Of a stretch of DNA of 64,000 nt, positions 1 to 11,763 are shown in pieces (position 1 is the stretch's first letter; each line of letters begins with the position of its first letter). The notes under the pieces are model-generated. The model did not search any database. It had not been told where the DNA came from and worked only from the letters and a program-made list of their open reading frames with translations. The position numbers and the translations under genes are program-made. The stretch lies in NCBI GenBank assembly GCA_963576785.1, contig OY756147.1:1054001-1118000 (forward strand), given 5' to 3'. This stretch comes from Chlorophyllum brunneum (lineage: Eukaryota > Basidiomycota > Agaricomycetes > Agaricales > Agaricaceae).

Positions 1-836
1 ATATTCCAACTGTACATAGAGGCCGAGGTTTTCGAAAGTGTGCACGAATACGATCGAGGGGAGCGTACCGTTGAGGAAAGCGAACATCGCTTACAGCTGT
101 TCGCGAAACAGGTCACTCAACGAGGGTTGGCCGCCCAAGGCAAATTCAAACTCAAACAAAGCCGGTCTGCCCTGGAAACCTTCCTACAACTCAACATATT
201 TATCCTCAACATCAAGAAAGTATGCTTGCCTCTCCTTTTTCATTCTGCATTCCAAGCCTGACGCACGTGCAGTTCCAGTTAGCTAATTCGGAAGCCACCC
301 GCAAAATTCTAAAGAAACATACTAAACGAACTGCACTTCCTTTGCCACCTGATACCTCTTCAAGTAATACTCCTCCACAATTAGCTCTGATACCCCAAGT
401 CCGCACCTTCTCTCTTCCTCGCGTCCTCGTTCAGGCCATCGGCGAAACCTTACTCCCCATAATTCCACACCTCGAAGACTATTCCTGTTTGATATGCACA
501 AGCATTGCCTTTAAGCCAATAAGGCTTGACTGCGGGCACCTCTTCTGCGTACGCTGTCTCGTTAAGATGCAGAAGCAAGGCAAAGGCAATTGCCCCATGT
601 GCCGAGCACCTTCAGTCTTAGTGGCCAACCGATGTAAGTACAATAGTCGTCCGTTTAACAGGAGGATATTATTGATGCCATCCATAGCTAATGTCGACTG
701 GGCTCTCATGAATTTCATGCAAGACTGGTTTCCTCTTGAGGCCAAGGAGAAACTAAAGGCCAACGAAAAGGAAGCAACGGCCGAAGAACTCCAGGAATTG
801 GGCCTGGATCCCAACTTGTCTTGTGTTATAATGTAG
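1..836 (+). CDS. SPX-RING finger protein, 5'-truncated by the window edge, C-terminal CaaX box
   Basis: Probable E3 ubiquitin ligase of the fungal SPX-RING type (Neurospora RING-14-like). Visible exons are 1-219, 273-633 and 688-836. The introns at 220-272 (53 bp) and 634-687 (54 bp, donor GTAAGT) both keep the frame. Exon 1 and the start of exon 2 carry the end of an SPX domain, with a basic stretch containing ILKKHTKRT; SPX domains bind inositol polyphosphates. A C3HC4 RING follows, with CLIC, the CGHLFC core and CPMC. After the RING comes a conserved tail (NVDWALMNFMQDWFP) typical of this family. The protein ends in CVIM, a complete CaaX prenylation motif, so membrane attachment is inferred. 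The start codon and N-terminal half of SPX lie outside the window. The family assignment rests on domain order and could be wrong in detail; the RING itself is clear. Confidence 0.82.
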
Positions 837-1339
837 GATCTTCCTTTAACTTTACTCGTGGCGGTTTTATGGCTATTGCTACTTATGTATTTATTGCCTG
901 ACTGCTCGTATTTACGTGGGTCTGGGTATCAAACTGTATGCTCAGAGTATGTTTGCCTGGATCGTTTAAACACCATGGAACCCTGTGCTTATACAGTGTA
1001 CATGTAATAGTTGATAATCTGTACTAATCGCGTCCAACTCATCTTTTGGCTACATGGGACAGCAATACCCAAGCATAGCTTGCAATCGTGGTTGAAAGAT
1101 AGCACGATTTTTCCAAGCTCAAGTTCCAATTTTATCGTATCCTTGGTTGGTTGTTTGAGTTTATCGACAAGTGTAACCCGAAATTAATGAAGACGGATCA
1201 TACATCCGTGTAATGTCCCTGCTTCTGTATTCTGTTGTAAGGGGAACCCGTTCAGCCCTGTCGTCTGCAAACAATCAGGAGATATGCTCAACATTATGGG
1301 CTCCTGTCCCCTCTGGGTCGTTACCAGTCTCGACAGAAT
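837..1339. other. Intergenic region, no gene seen
   Basis: About 500 bp between the convergent 3' ends of the SPX-RING gene and NACHT gene 1. No open frame with coding character, RNA gene or repeat was recognised. It presumably holds both 3' UTRs. Confidence 0.5.
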
Positions 1340-3628
1340 CTACCCTCGAGGTATAGACCCATCCCGCGGACCAGACTTATCCATCAAATACAACCGTTTA
1401 GCGTCGTTCGAATTTCTGGTCTCGAATTCTCTATAAAGCCGTGATTCCGGGTCGATTTTCCAACACCAGTAAACTGCTTTATCACCACGACCGCGAATAA
1501 ACATGCCTGAATGACCTTGGTCTCGATATTTTCCGCAGACGAGGGACTTAAGTCTGGAAGCGAAATTTGGGTAATACGGTCGAATAACCTTCAGGCGTTT
1601 GCACTCGCCGATCGTCTAGTTTTCACGGTAAGACTTTAGGGAAATGAAAATCAGTGCGTTTCTCACCTGGCTGAATGCTTCTGTATCAAAATTCTGAAAC
1701 TCATGAGAGGGGATATAACCAAAGAAATTCCCCCGGATATTCATGCCGAAAGCAGAGCAATTAAGGAGTCGATAGGGTAATAGGCCGATAGAGAATATAT
1801 TATTTGCATTGATGAAGCTCTTTTGGTAATCGAGGTCTGAAACGCCTCGCGATTGCTGGAAGCATATCTTTGGATTGACTTTGAGCCTATACTTTAAAAA
1901 TTCGGTGGCTTGATGGAAGATTTGTGCTTTGAGGTAAGAATTAACAAATTCATTTGAATATGGCCAAGAGAGCGAGGCAGCCGAGTTGGGCACATTTGGT
2001 GCTAATACTAGATCTGTAATCTCAGGTCAGGCATGAGCAAGGAATCGTTAAAGAATGGTCGCACTTGAGCCACAGATCACATAACTTCGGGCATACTCCT
2101 GATGGAGATGAAGGAAGTGATCGAATAGTTTGTCTGGGAACGCCGGGGCGCCAGCACAAAAAGCACCAGAGCGGGTAGAATCGCAGAGAAAGTCATAAAA
2201 AGACTTGTGGTAAAAGTATACCAATCCTCCCGCCTTACGAGCAATGTCATAGAGTCCAAGCCGTGTTGCGGTTTCTATTTCCGCATTTTCAAAGGAGCAT
2301 GTGGGATCGATGGATCCATCCTGGCAATGGGGTGGAGATTCGGTAAAGTGGAGCACGCCACGAAGTCGATTACATATGCCCTTGAATTCAGTCTCGGAAA
2401 GACGGGCTATGTTGCTCAGATGAATCGCGCTCCAGGTAGACCGAAACCCACCCAGAAGCATGCTCGTAAAGAGTAGTTGGACAGAAGGAAGTATTCTATC
2501 AGGAATACGCCGCAGTGTGAGCATGTACAATGCATCCAATTCGGCAAAAGGGGATTGCGAACCAATAGTGTTAGAGCTGTTGCATCTCGAGATCGACACC
2601 AAAACCATGTCCAATGGCTCCTGGGGTTCCGGAGAAGGGAAATGATCAATGAAACGAAGAACTGCCGCTGCATATATAAACAAGCCGGCAGAGGCGTCTA
2701 CGAGACTTTGGACGTCTTTATCTGCGGGCCAGGAAACCGGGGATGAGAGATTACGACGTCGGAGTATGTCCTCGAGCCCACCTCTAAGGTAGAGCTCTAT
2801 TTCCGCGTCAACATCGCGAGAGACTGGTAGAAATGTGGCCAAACACAGGGGGGCGATTTCGGACTTGGCGAAAGCCGCCTCAATGTGAGGCTCAGGGCGG
2901 CTGAAGAAAGCCCAGCGGAAAGGGATAGCATGATCTCGGATAGATGCTGCGACAATTTCAATTATCTCTGATTGTGCGTCCTGGCTCTGACATTCATCGA
3001 GTCCATCGACGAATATAACCATCCGTCCCAGTTCTTTACCCTCTCTCTGCAATTTCCGCAGTGGCTCGATAATCAAAGACTTGAATTGTGATGACATCGT
3101 TTTCGTGACCAAGGTCTTGTCACGATAAACTTTCTTGTTGACGATATCACAATAATCTCGTAACTCAACCGAGAGCTGGTACGCGATAGTGGTGAAGAAA
3201 CGCCTATGGTCATCGCATCCATTAATGGAAAAGAAGAAAGCAGCGCTAAGGTGTCCGGACTCTTTCAGTTTCTGCACACAAGTCTGAGCCACTGCTGTTT
3301 TGCCGACCCCAGCGGGTCCCTTCGTCCACCACAATGTAGCAGACTGTGCGTCAGAGGAATTGAGGGCCCAGTGAGTAATGTCTTCGACATATTGTTCACG
3401 AGTTCCGGGAAAACAGGAGGGTGATGGATGGCGGGTATCAGCATCATGCGCTGCTCCCGGGATCGAGGCGTCACGGAGGATGTCTATACCTTCGAGCCGG
3501 ATGAATTTGGTGTGACTGGTACATCGAGGCGGCTTACCACTTGACCCACTGATGATGTTTTGCACACCGATATCAATAAACTCGCTGTTGTGAACCAGTG
3601 TGTTCTGGGCACAGGAAAAGGTGGGCAT
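1340..3628 (-). CDS. NACHT-domain P-loop NTPase (NACHT protein 1)
   Basis: Three exons on the minus strand: 2065-3628, 1667-2013 and 1340-1615, with introns of 51 bp each, giving about 728 residues. The ATG at 3626-3628 opens a short N-terminal region. The NACHT core then has Walker A GPAGVGKT (about residue 110), Walker B VIFVDGLDE and the downstream FSRPEPHI motif usual in agaricomycete NACHT proteins. The C-terminal part shows no WD40, ankyrin or TPR repeats and instead aligns along its whole length with NACHT protein 2 at 11797-14224, which was used to place both introns. NACHT NTPases are NLR-like signalling proteins, in fungi often tied to nonself recognition; that role here is inference. 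No N-terminal effector domain was recognised. Confidence 0.85.
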
Positions 3629-3818
3629 AGTGGTTTCGGGGGCTTTAGGAGAGGCGGAAAGGTGTGAACCCGCCAGTAGCGATGCTGTGGTAGTGAAAAG
3701 CCCAGATTTTCACAGCGCTTAATGCGTGTGACCTGAAGGTAATTGGAACGCTCTCCAGTACTATACAGCATGAGAGATACCTGGCGGTAGATGACTAACA
3801 GGTGCATACAGGTCAAAC

Positions 3819-5285
3819 CTATGCTGCGCTTAGCATATCCTCCATTACTTCTTCCTCGTGGTTCTTTTTCAGCGCGTCCAGAATTTCCTGTAGATCATTA
3901 CCTTCCATTATTCCTGTTAGGTTCATCAGCGTCAGCCCAATTCTATGATCAGTGACGCGGTCCTACATTCGCCGTCAACAAATAATCGCTACACATAGCT
4001 ATTAGACTTACTTGAGCATAGTTATAGGTCCTGATTTTTTCACTCCGATCCGCGGTACGGACCAAATTGAGCCTTGTGGCACGGCGCTGTTCTATTTCAC
4101 GCATGATTTTACGGTCCATTAAACGCGAACGGAGGACTTGGAATGCCCGACGTTTATTCTAGAGTGAAGGGTGAGCGCTGCCTAACGGGAGAAGTATGAA
4201 GCGACGAACCTGATGTTGACTGCGCTCGTCTTGCATGGAGACGGTTATACCAGAGGGAATATGCGTCAGCCGCACAGCGGATTCTGTCTTGTTGACGTGC
4301 TGCGAGGGTGTGAGCAATGTAGAAGAATAATTACCAGAGTCAGCTAACCTGGCCACCAGCACCGCGCGCTCGCATAACCTCAACCTTTATCTCATCCATC
4401 GAGAAGAGCTCGTCATTCTGCCCGTCTGTCTCCTCCATCAACGGTAGCACAACGACAGCGACGGTACTTGTATGCACTCTCCCGCTCGCTTCTGTCGCAG
4501 GAACTCGCTGCACTCGATGCACACCACTCTCCCACCTCAATGCATCATATGCACCCTCGCCCTTGATCTCAACCACAGCGTCCTTAATCCCACCATTTTC
4601 AAGATCATTCTTTGACATGACCTGGACTTTCCAACGACTGGCATTTGCAAGTCTTTGATACATTCTAAGCAAATTTGCGAGGAACAAACTGGACTCGGAG
4701 CCACCAACGCCAGATTTGAGTTCCATCAATGCACCAAGCTGAGCAGTTGTGGAGGATGGAACGAGTAGATGTGGGAACGTTTCAGTTAGAGTGTGGTTGA
4801 GTTTCTCTGTAAGAGTTGTGTATTCCTCTGTCGCAAGCGCTCGCATTGAGGGGTCCGGATCGGAAAGGAGCTCGGAAGTTTCTTGAAGTGCCTACTACCA
4901 AACTTATTGTTCACGATGAGCTATGAGAGTATGCGAAAGGACGTACCTCGCGTGCTTTGGCCCAGTCATCCCAGACGCGCTGGAGAGGCTCGGATTCTTT
5001 GAGCAATTTGAGCTTTGCGACATCCTCTTGTGTTGACATTTCCTCCGTCAACTAGAATCAATTAGTTACATGAACAAGCATTGAACAAGAAAAACAACTT
5101 GCCTGAGAGTACATATCTTTCCGTTCCTGAATGCGCTTCTCGACAACACGTATGAGCCTTTCATGCTCCCTTTCGATGTTTTGGAGGGCGTTCGCAATGG
5201 GCTGGGTTGGGGTTGTTGCTACTACATAAGCTCTAAAGTGGGATGGGATACGTCTGTGGACGAGTGGCCGGAGGAGACGGAACAT
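3819..5285 (-). CDS. MRF1: Mitochondrial class I peptide chain release factor (mtRF1)
   Basis: Six exons (5103-5285, 4947-5051, 4349-4891, 4210-4299, 4012-4158, 3819-3962), about 403 residues, close to the family length. The protein would hydrolyse peptidyl-tRNA at stop codons in mitochondrial ribosomes. The GGQ catalytic motif is present as RARGAGGQ followed by [13 protein letters not shown]; the intron at 4300-4348 falls exactly after GGQ. Release-factor signatures [20 protein letters not shown] and [14 protein letters not shown] also match. The chosen ATG (5283-5285) begins [12 protein letters not shown], a basic presequence fitting mitochondrial import; a longer frame upstream has only a TTG start. 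All five introns are phase 0. The first, 5052-5102, has a GC donor (CAG/GCAAGT) in place of GT. Confidence 0.93.
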
Positions 5286-5458
5286 GAAATTCAACTAGAC
5301 GCTCATCACCATAAATGGATGTCGTGATCAGTTTGTATTAGTGCATGACCAGATTCAAGAAAGGGGTATTGTGCAGTAAATTCTACGAGACTGCTAGTTG
5401 GTAGAGCCAAGAAAGTCGAAATAATCTATGCACTGAATTAAAGCAACCTCGAGAGAAA

Positions 5459-6990
5459 TCAAGCAGTTTGGAACGGATTCATGTCGCGCTCCAGATCGTC
5501 CAGTATCTGCTGCCAGGACTTGTGCAAACCCTGCGGGTTGGAGTGACGCGTCATGAATTCTTCTATAGAATCTGAATTCGAAAGAACTCCTTTGAGCCTG
5601 TTGTAAGTGGTTGTGGCTAACCCTGAGGATAGTCGAGAAATTGCGATCTTGACATCAACTTTTGTTGCGGTTTCGTTTACCCAGTGGCCAAATAAAGGAA
5701 CCCTGTGTCGAGGAACATGTGCAGTAACTGGAATAGGAAGTAATTCTTTACTGTCGACTGCGTACGCTGTGGGAGTGCGTGTGAAGTCTTTAGGGTAGAT
5801 CCTTTTAGACCTGGCGGTGGCAGGAAGAAGAAGAGGCGCGCTCGGGCCGAAAGGAATGACTTGTGGTTGAGCGCAAGTAACCCGACGAGGGACGGCGGAC
5901 ACAGGCCTGGTGAGCACATGACGACGATAGAACTCCTGGCCGATGGAAGATTTCCAATGTTGAGAATTAGTCTGCTGATGCCCACCACTGGCCACTTTGA
6001 CGGGGGACACATTTTTGGGCTGGACTTGCCTCTTGACGGGCATTACAATAGCGGCACCGACATCTTCATGGGGGATTGACGGCCATTGGGGAGCTGATTG
6101 ACCTTGAGGGGGGGTCGAACGGGAGTTGCCTTGGAGGATCGGAGAGGTGCCAGCTTGAAATAGGGCTTCCGCTTCGATAGTCTCCTTCGCCGTGAGGAAT
6201 TCGGTGGCCTGTGGTCGAGAAGGAGCTCGATTGACCCCGAAGGAGGTGGACGTCCGAGTAGTAGTTTTGCTTCCCAGTAAAGCCGACGGGGCCGTGGAGT
6301 CTTTGGTCTGCGCATGCTTGCATGAATAGTCCATGAGAGTTTTGGCGACTTGGCCCAGCGGCCCAGATCTGACAGAGGGGGGACCCCCCGGCGCAATTAC
6401 AATATCGGGGAGAGCGACAGGCTCTTCAGCGCGGATCTCGTCCTGCACAAGAGTACTCTGAGCCTCAAAAACATTCCACTTCGGGGTCAGCATTTCGTTT
6501 CCAGTACCCTCGCCTTTGACAGCGCGAGATACGTTCTTGATCGTGTCGCTTCCATTATGTTTTTGAGTCCCAAGGAACAGAACAGCGGCTGACGCGAGCT
6601 TAGAACCGGGATCACCGGAACGAAAAAGTCCAGCTTTAGGGGTCGTTGAATGTACGACGGACGTATCCTCCGTAAATTGTATGGTTTGATTTGGTTTAGT
6701 GCAAGCCGCCCCGAACGAAATATCAGCAGACAACGGCCAAGAGCCTGGAATAGTGTCCCAGGCAGGGGAAGCAGAAATGCCCTTTTTGTCTATAAGCGCA
6801 TCAACACGGGAACATAACTCGGAAACCTTCTTAAATTGTACTAACCTTTCAGTTCGACAGCGAGGATCAACTGCACCGCCGCCATCGAAAATACCGCCAC
6901 ATAGGGAATAACGGATTCTGCACTGTTCATCAGGACCAGTAAGGAACGGAAGGGAAATAAAGCGAGCTGGAGGTAGATGTCAGAAAGCAT
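5459..6990 (-). CDS. Unrecognised Ser/Thr/Pro-rich protein A with a conserved C-terminal motif
   Basis: Not recognised. Two exons are proposed: 6846-6990 and 5459-6789, with a 56-bp intron that keeps the frame, giving about 491 residues. The long exon alone has no good ATG near its start; the upstream exon supplies one (6988-6990) and adds a hydrophobic N-terminus, but that exon is less certain. The middle is low-complexity and probably disordered. The last 90 residues are ordered looking: a segment with GHWVN, then TKVDVKIAISRLSSGLATT, and the ending SWQQILDDLERDMNPFQ. The same C-terminal pattern ends protein B at 16086-16889, so the two are paralogues. No function is suggested by motif or neighbours. 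Confidence 0.65.
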
Positions 6991-7107
6991 GCTAGTAGGG
7001 AACATAGTTGGTAAAAAGGGGTTGAGGAGAGAGAAGGCCGTTCGCTTCTGTTGTGGCTGACGTCTTAATTAGTGATCGGCATTGATCTCTAGATCGGGTT
7101 CCAAAAA

Positions 7108-7208
7108 TGAGTCGACCCAGGATCGAACTGAGGACCTTCTGTGAACCATCCAGTACAACACTGGAGAAGGTGTTAGACAGATGCGATAACCAACTACGCC
7201 ATCGACCC
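7108..7208 (-). tRNA. tRNA-Val(AAC) with a 27-nt intron
   Basis: A full cloverleaf folds on the minus strand. The acceptor stem is GGGTCGA with TCGACTC and discriminator A. The D arm is GCG...CGC with a loop containing GG. The anticodon stem is TCTGT with ACAGA, and the loop CTAACA...C gives anticodon AAC. The T arm is CTCAG, loop TTCGATC, then CTGGG. An intron at 7144-7170 sits one base 3' of the anticodon, the standard eukaryotic position, and leaves a mature tRNA of 74 nt before CCA addition. Internal A-box (TGGCGTAGTTGG) and B-box (AGTTCGATCC) sequences are present. Confidence 0.92.
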
Positions 7209-7500
7209 ATAACAGCAGAGCCTCAATCTCGCCCGGATCTACCAGGATCAACGTTACGGACGACCTCTTGACGGTTGCGCGTACATAATAGCTCGTTACG
7301 GACCGCTACCGCCAACAGAAGTCTAGAAGTATTTTCTTTCCACAAGGTTTAGCACCATCCACCAGGTGCTCTAGTGTTCTACGCTCTCACGTTGGCGGCT
7401 CAACTGGGCACCATCTGGCCACATTCCTACCATCTTTTGTGGCGATTGCTTCGACGACCCATGGGAACTAAATCCATCCCATGATGTAACACCACTATTG

Positions 7501-7509
7501 TATAAAAGG
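7501..7509 (+). promoter_or_regulatory. TATA box of lactonase-like gene A
   Basis: TATAAAAGG lies about 55 bp upstream of the ATG at 7558, consistent with a short 5' UTR. The paralogous gene at 14618 has TATATAT at 14562-14568 at a similar distance. Confidence 0.6.
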
Positions 7510-7557
7510 TTTCAAGTCGCGATTGTGTTCCCAACCGCTTATTTCTTCCTAGTAAAA

Positions 7558-8817
7558 ATGGTCCCCTTCAAAATTCTGGCTGGAGGATACGACGTGTTCA
7601 TCGCCACCTATCTATTCAACCCCTACACAGCTTCACTATCTGTAGCGAACCGGTCTCCAACGGGTACGAATCCATCATGGATATCTCAGCACCCTACCAA
7701 CGCTAGCATACTCTAGTGAGTGATTTATCCTTCGTAAAATTCAATACCTCAAAATTGACCTTGCTTTATCAGTGCTGTGAACGAGAACCCTGGAGGCAGC
7801 TTGCAATCGTTCATCATCAATCCAGATGCAACCCTTTCGACTCCTCACGATACCATTCCCACCGACGGTGACCTTCCCGCATTTACAGTGGCGCTTTCAA
7901 CAGGGCAAGTTGCGGTGATGAACTATGACACAGGCAATGGACGTATAATCCCAACCACCGGCTCTTCCTTACTCTTCGACCGGAATGCCTCAATAGAAAC
8001 CTTTCCACGACGACCCAATACCGTTTCACATCCCCACATGGTGTTGGAACATGGGAATGAGATTTTTGTTCCAGACTTGGTAGGCGGTCGTTCGGATTTC
8101 GGTGTTACATATGCGGGCCGGTCGGTTGACTCTGAATTTACAGGGGCAAGATACCATCTGGCGACTAGTTCAGAGTGGGGCCGATAGGAGTTCCTTTGTG
8201 ATTCAAGGGTCCATCCCTCAGCCCTCTGGTAGCGGACCGCGCCACATTGCAATATTCGGTACATTTATTCCGCTTGCACAGAGAAAAAATAGAATAAACT
8301 GATGAGTAAAGAGGAACGGTTATTCACTCTCCACGAGACCGCATCCACTTTGACTGTTCAAGCAATCCCCCCAGCACCGAACGGAACGTCACCAATACTT
8401 TCCGACGTGTCCATTATTCCTCCTAACCAACCCCAAGGATCCATGTTCGGTGCTGCAGAAATTCTTATTCCAAAACCAACCAAACGCTTCCCCAAGCCTT
8501 ATATTTACGTCTCAAACAGAAACATCGGCACTGCTCTCGATCCACGTGGCGATGCCGTTGCAATCTTTGAATTGGTAAACAAGGGGAAGAAGGACGAAAA
8601 GTTGCAACTCGTAAGACACGTCTTCACAGGCCTTGATCAAATCAGAGGGATGGAGTTTGGTCCTTCGGAAAAGGGGGCAGAGGAGTTTTTGATCGCTGCA
8701 GGTGTAGCCGGAAGTGCAGGTACGGTTATTCTGAGAAGGATCGAGGGTGGTAGGAATATGGAGGTCGTTGCTAGGAATCTTGATATCCCTACGCGTAGTA
8801 GCTTTGTTTGGCTCTAG
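7558..8817 (+). CDS. Beta-propeller lactonase-family protein A (carboxymuconate cyclase/6-phosphogluconolactonase-like)
   Basis: Four exons (7558-7715, 7773-8079, 8144-8258, 8312-8817) with introns of 57, 64 and 53 bp encode about 361 residues, the usual length of a seven-bladed beta-propeller lactonase. Family features include the N-terminal GGYDVFIATYLF, SWISQHPTNASILYAVNE, the VSHPHMVLEHG segment, SGSGPRHIAIF and YIYVSNRN. Intron positions were fixed by frame and by exact correspondence with gene B at 14618-15882, which has the same intron positions and nearly identical exon lengths. Substrate is unknown; members include carboxy-cis,cis-muconate cyclase (aromatic degradation) and 6-phosphogluconolactonase. 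No signal peptide is seen, so a cytosolic enzyme is likely. Confidence 0.85.
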
Positions 8818-8901
8818 ATGAGCTTTGGCATATTACAACTCAGGAATAATACCTGGTCTACAAATCCTGGGTAGTATATAAACATACATTCTATTCCAAA
8901 G

Positions 8902-11763
8902 TTACTGCTTGAATGCATTCCAAGCCTCATTCAACGAGCCAAACACACCCTGCGCAATCATCCTCTGCTCTAGCGTCGAATTATTCAAATTCAACTAAAC
9001 CACAGCTCTCAGTTTAAAATCAATAGCATTCAAAAACGCGGACACATACCTTGTCAGGATGAACTCTCGCCACCGCCTTCATATACTTGACCTTTACTTG
9101 TGCAGGTGTAACAACCTCATGCATACCCACTTTCACACTCGAACCACCACTGTTCAACAACTCTTCCCACAACACCAAATCCAAACTCGCGAGCAATGCG
9201 CGAATGTTAGTCTCCTTTCCAGATTTCCATGCAGAAATTTTCGTATCAACAGTGTCTTTGAGTTCGTGTTTGGCCTGGTCTTCGGCTTCGGCTTGAGCAT
9301 TCGAGGTTCGAAGAGTTTGAAGGGCTCCGGATGACCTTGTGTTGGAGGGCGGGGTGACTTTTGATTTTGGTTTTGGTTTGGGTCTCTGTGTCGGGTTTGA
9401 GGTCGACGGCAACGACGACGAACCGTTCATTCCACCTGACAGTCCACCATTGGTATCATCCCCACCAACCATCCTCGCACACCTCCCAACACCACGTCCC
9501 GCTTCACTCCTCACGCCATCTCTAACCCACGCAGTACTCCTCAACCATTCCCAATCCTTCTTTGCCTTCCCCCACTTTTCCATTCCTTCATAAGCCTCTG
9601 CCCGTCGCTTGATAGCTTTCACCATCCCATCCCCTAGATCAACCACCTCGGATGCAGTTCCACCACCTGAAATCGGTATCTGGAGTTTCCCATCCCCATC
9701 ATAAGCTGGTTCCCAATCGATTTTCAGCTCTTCTGAACCAGAAGCTCCACCACCAAGCACGTCAAATTCGTCCGACAACTTGATCTGATTCGTAATTACG
9801 AGCCCCACAACACACTCGCAATCCCTCACAGCACCACCAACATCACCAATCTTCATTCTCGCATTCGCCCGGTTATTTAATAGTAGCACACAATATATGC
9901 TATTGCTCGAAACCTTGCCCAGTGCATCAATAGCGCGTGTATATAGGGCTTCGGCGTTCCCGAATTGACCGAGTTTGAAGGCGGAGTTTGCTTCGGCTTT
10001 GAGTGACGCAATACTGGAAGGGATGGGTGTAGTGTGACGTTGGAATTTAGGTATTGGTTGCTGTGGGTGTGGGCGAGTAGAAGAGGGTTGTTGACGTGAA
10101 CGACCTGGAAGATCGGGTGTGGAGGAAGAATGTGTGGTTTGGAATGGGTCATGAGTACGCGTAGTGGGCTCTGAAGGAGCAAAAAGGTCGACTTCTGGTT
10201 CTTCGACAGGAGGTGCTGGAACGAATTCTTGTTCCCTCGCCCGTTCACGCTCCCTCTGTCGATCCAACCGTCTTGGAATCCTGACCTCGGTTTCTGGCTC
10301 ACCGCTGCCAAGATCATCTCTGAAGCCACTACTAGGAACACGATCTCTAAATTCACCTTTCCGGGGTGTAGGCTCTCCGGATTCCTCGTCGCCCGGGCCC
10401 TGCATCCACTTCGGCCTCCCGCTACCTACACTGGCACCGCTAGCGGCACTGGACGAGCGATGTTCCTCTACAGCTTTCTGAACCTGGACTTTCTTCTCTT
10501 TCAAGAACAAGCTTGCTTTACTGAACATACCTCGGCCAATCTCACTAGCTTGTGCTAAGAGTTGTTCGGCTTGAGCTTGGATATCTCCCGTGCCAGTGGT
10601 AGATGCGGGGGAAGAGGTATCTGTGCGTCGTTCACGATCGCGGAGTATTTCACGGTCACGACGACGGGGGATTGCAGGCTGTTGTAGTGACTGGGGAGGA
10701 GATGCAGAGGGGGGTGTACCAGGAACACTTCCTGCACTACTGGCATGCCTGCCTTCGGACGTCAAGAGTTGCTCGAGGGCGGCTTGGACGTCGTTATTAT
10801 TCGCTGCGAGGGCAGCTTTAGCTTGGGGTATAGAGAATCCCATTTCTACGATTTGGCCGAGAATGTGCGGGGGTGGCGAACCAGCGCGTTTGGTGGAAGT
10901 AGAGGGTTGTTGATTTGATGAACGAGGAGGGAGGGTGGGCTGGGAAGGGTAGGGGTGAGAAGGGAGGATGGGTCGATAAAGAGAGTAGATACCTTGGGCT
11001 GTGGGGGGTTGTTGAATACGCTCATGAAATCTTCATCTGCATCCTCTCTAGAATGACCACGATTCAGCAGACTATCTTCTCGGCTACCAAAGTCAAAGTC
11101 ATTGGAGGGCGAATCCACGCGAGACTTTGGAAGCTGCGAACCGGCGGTTGTAGAAAAGTCGTCAAGATCCCATAGGGGCCCTGAAGACATGCCAGGAGTG
11201 CTGTGTTCCGCCTGAGACGATGAGGGAGTATCCAAGCGCCAATGATCGTTGTCGTTTACGGGGGGTGTTGGCTTGGACCGGTGCTGAGATGATGGGGGTG
11301 TAGATGTACCAAAATCTGAGAGACCCCAGTCATCATCGTCCACCAGACCCCTGTTTTGATTTGACGAGGGGACGGTAGTTGGTGTCAGCCCGGAGAATCC
11401 GCCACCAAGAGAATCCAGGCCCGCCCATGCAGAGGAGTCCTGGTCGGGTTGTGCTGATGAGGAAGGCTGACGTCGCATATCTGCCAGGGCAGCGCGTTGA
11501 GCAATGGTGAGGTTCTTGTCCTGGGCGGTGGATGAGCCTGAAAAGAGGTCTTCGAAAGCATCCTTGCGGGGCTGCTGCTTGGGCTGCTGTGGCGGGGGGG
11601 TCGGGGTGTGGGTGGGGGGAGTAGGGGAGGAGGAGAGAAGGGCAAAGAGATCTGGGCCGCGTTGTGTGGGCTGGGGAGGGTGCTGACGTGCAAGGGCCGA
11701 GAGTGGCTGCTGTTTTTTCTGGGGGACAGAGGAGGACCAGAGATCTGCAAAGGAGTCTGACAT
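8902..11763 (-). CDS. Auxilin-like clathrin-uncoating cochaperone (UBA-TPR-J domain, SWA2-like)
   Basis: Three exons (10993-11763, 9050-10939, 8902-8994; introns 53 and 55 bp) give about 917 residues. Domain order matches yeast Swa2/auxilin. There is a long Ser/Pro/Gln-rich N-terminus with repeated short acidic, Trp/Phe-containing motifs (DDDWGLSDFG, LWDLDDF, DEDFMSVF) likely to contact clathrin or adaptors. A UBA domain follows near residues 281-318 (QIVEMGFSIPQAKAALAAN), then a TPR region near 540-640 (LNNRANARMKIGDVGGAVRDC), and a C-terminal J domain with the HPDK loop. The intron at 8995-9049 falls directly after HPDK, and the last exon supplies FGSLNEAWNAFKQ. The protein would recruit Hsp70 to uncoat clathrin vesicles. 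The ATG at 11761-11763 lies 33 bp from the divergent NACHT gene 2 start. Confidence 0.88.

Noticed and set aside
5292..5294. Upstream start of mtRF1
   Set aside because: It is a TTG; the ATG three codons later gives a good mitochondrial presequence.
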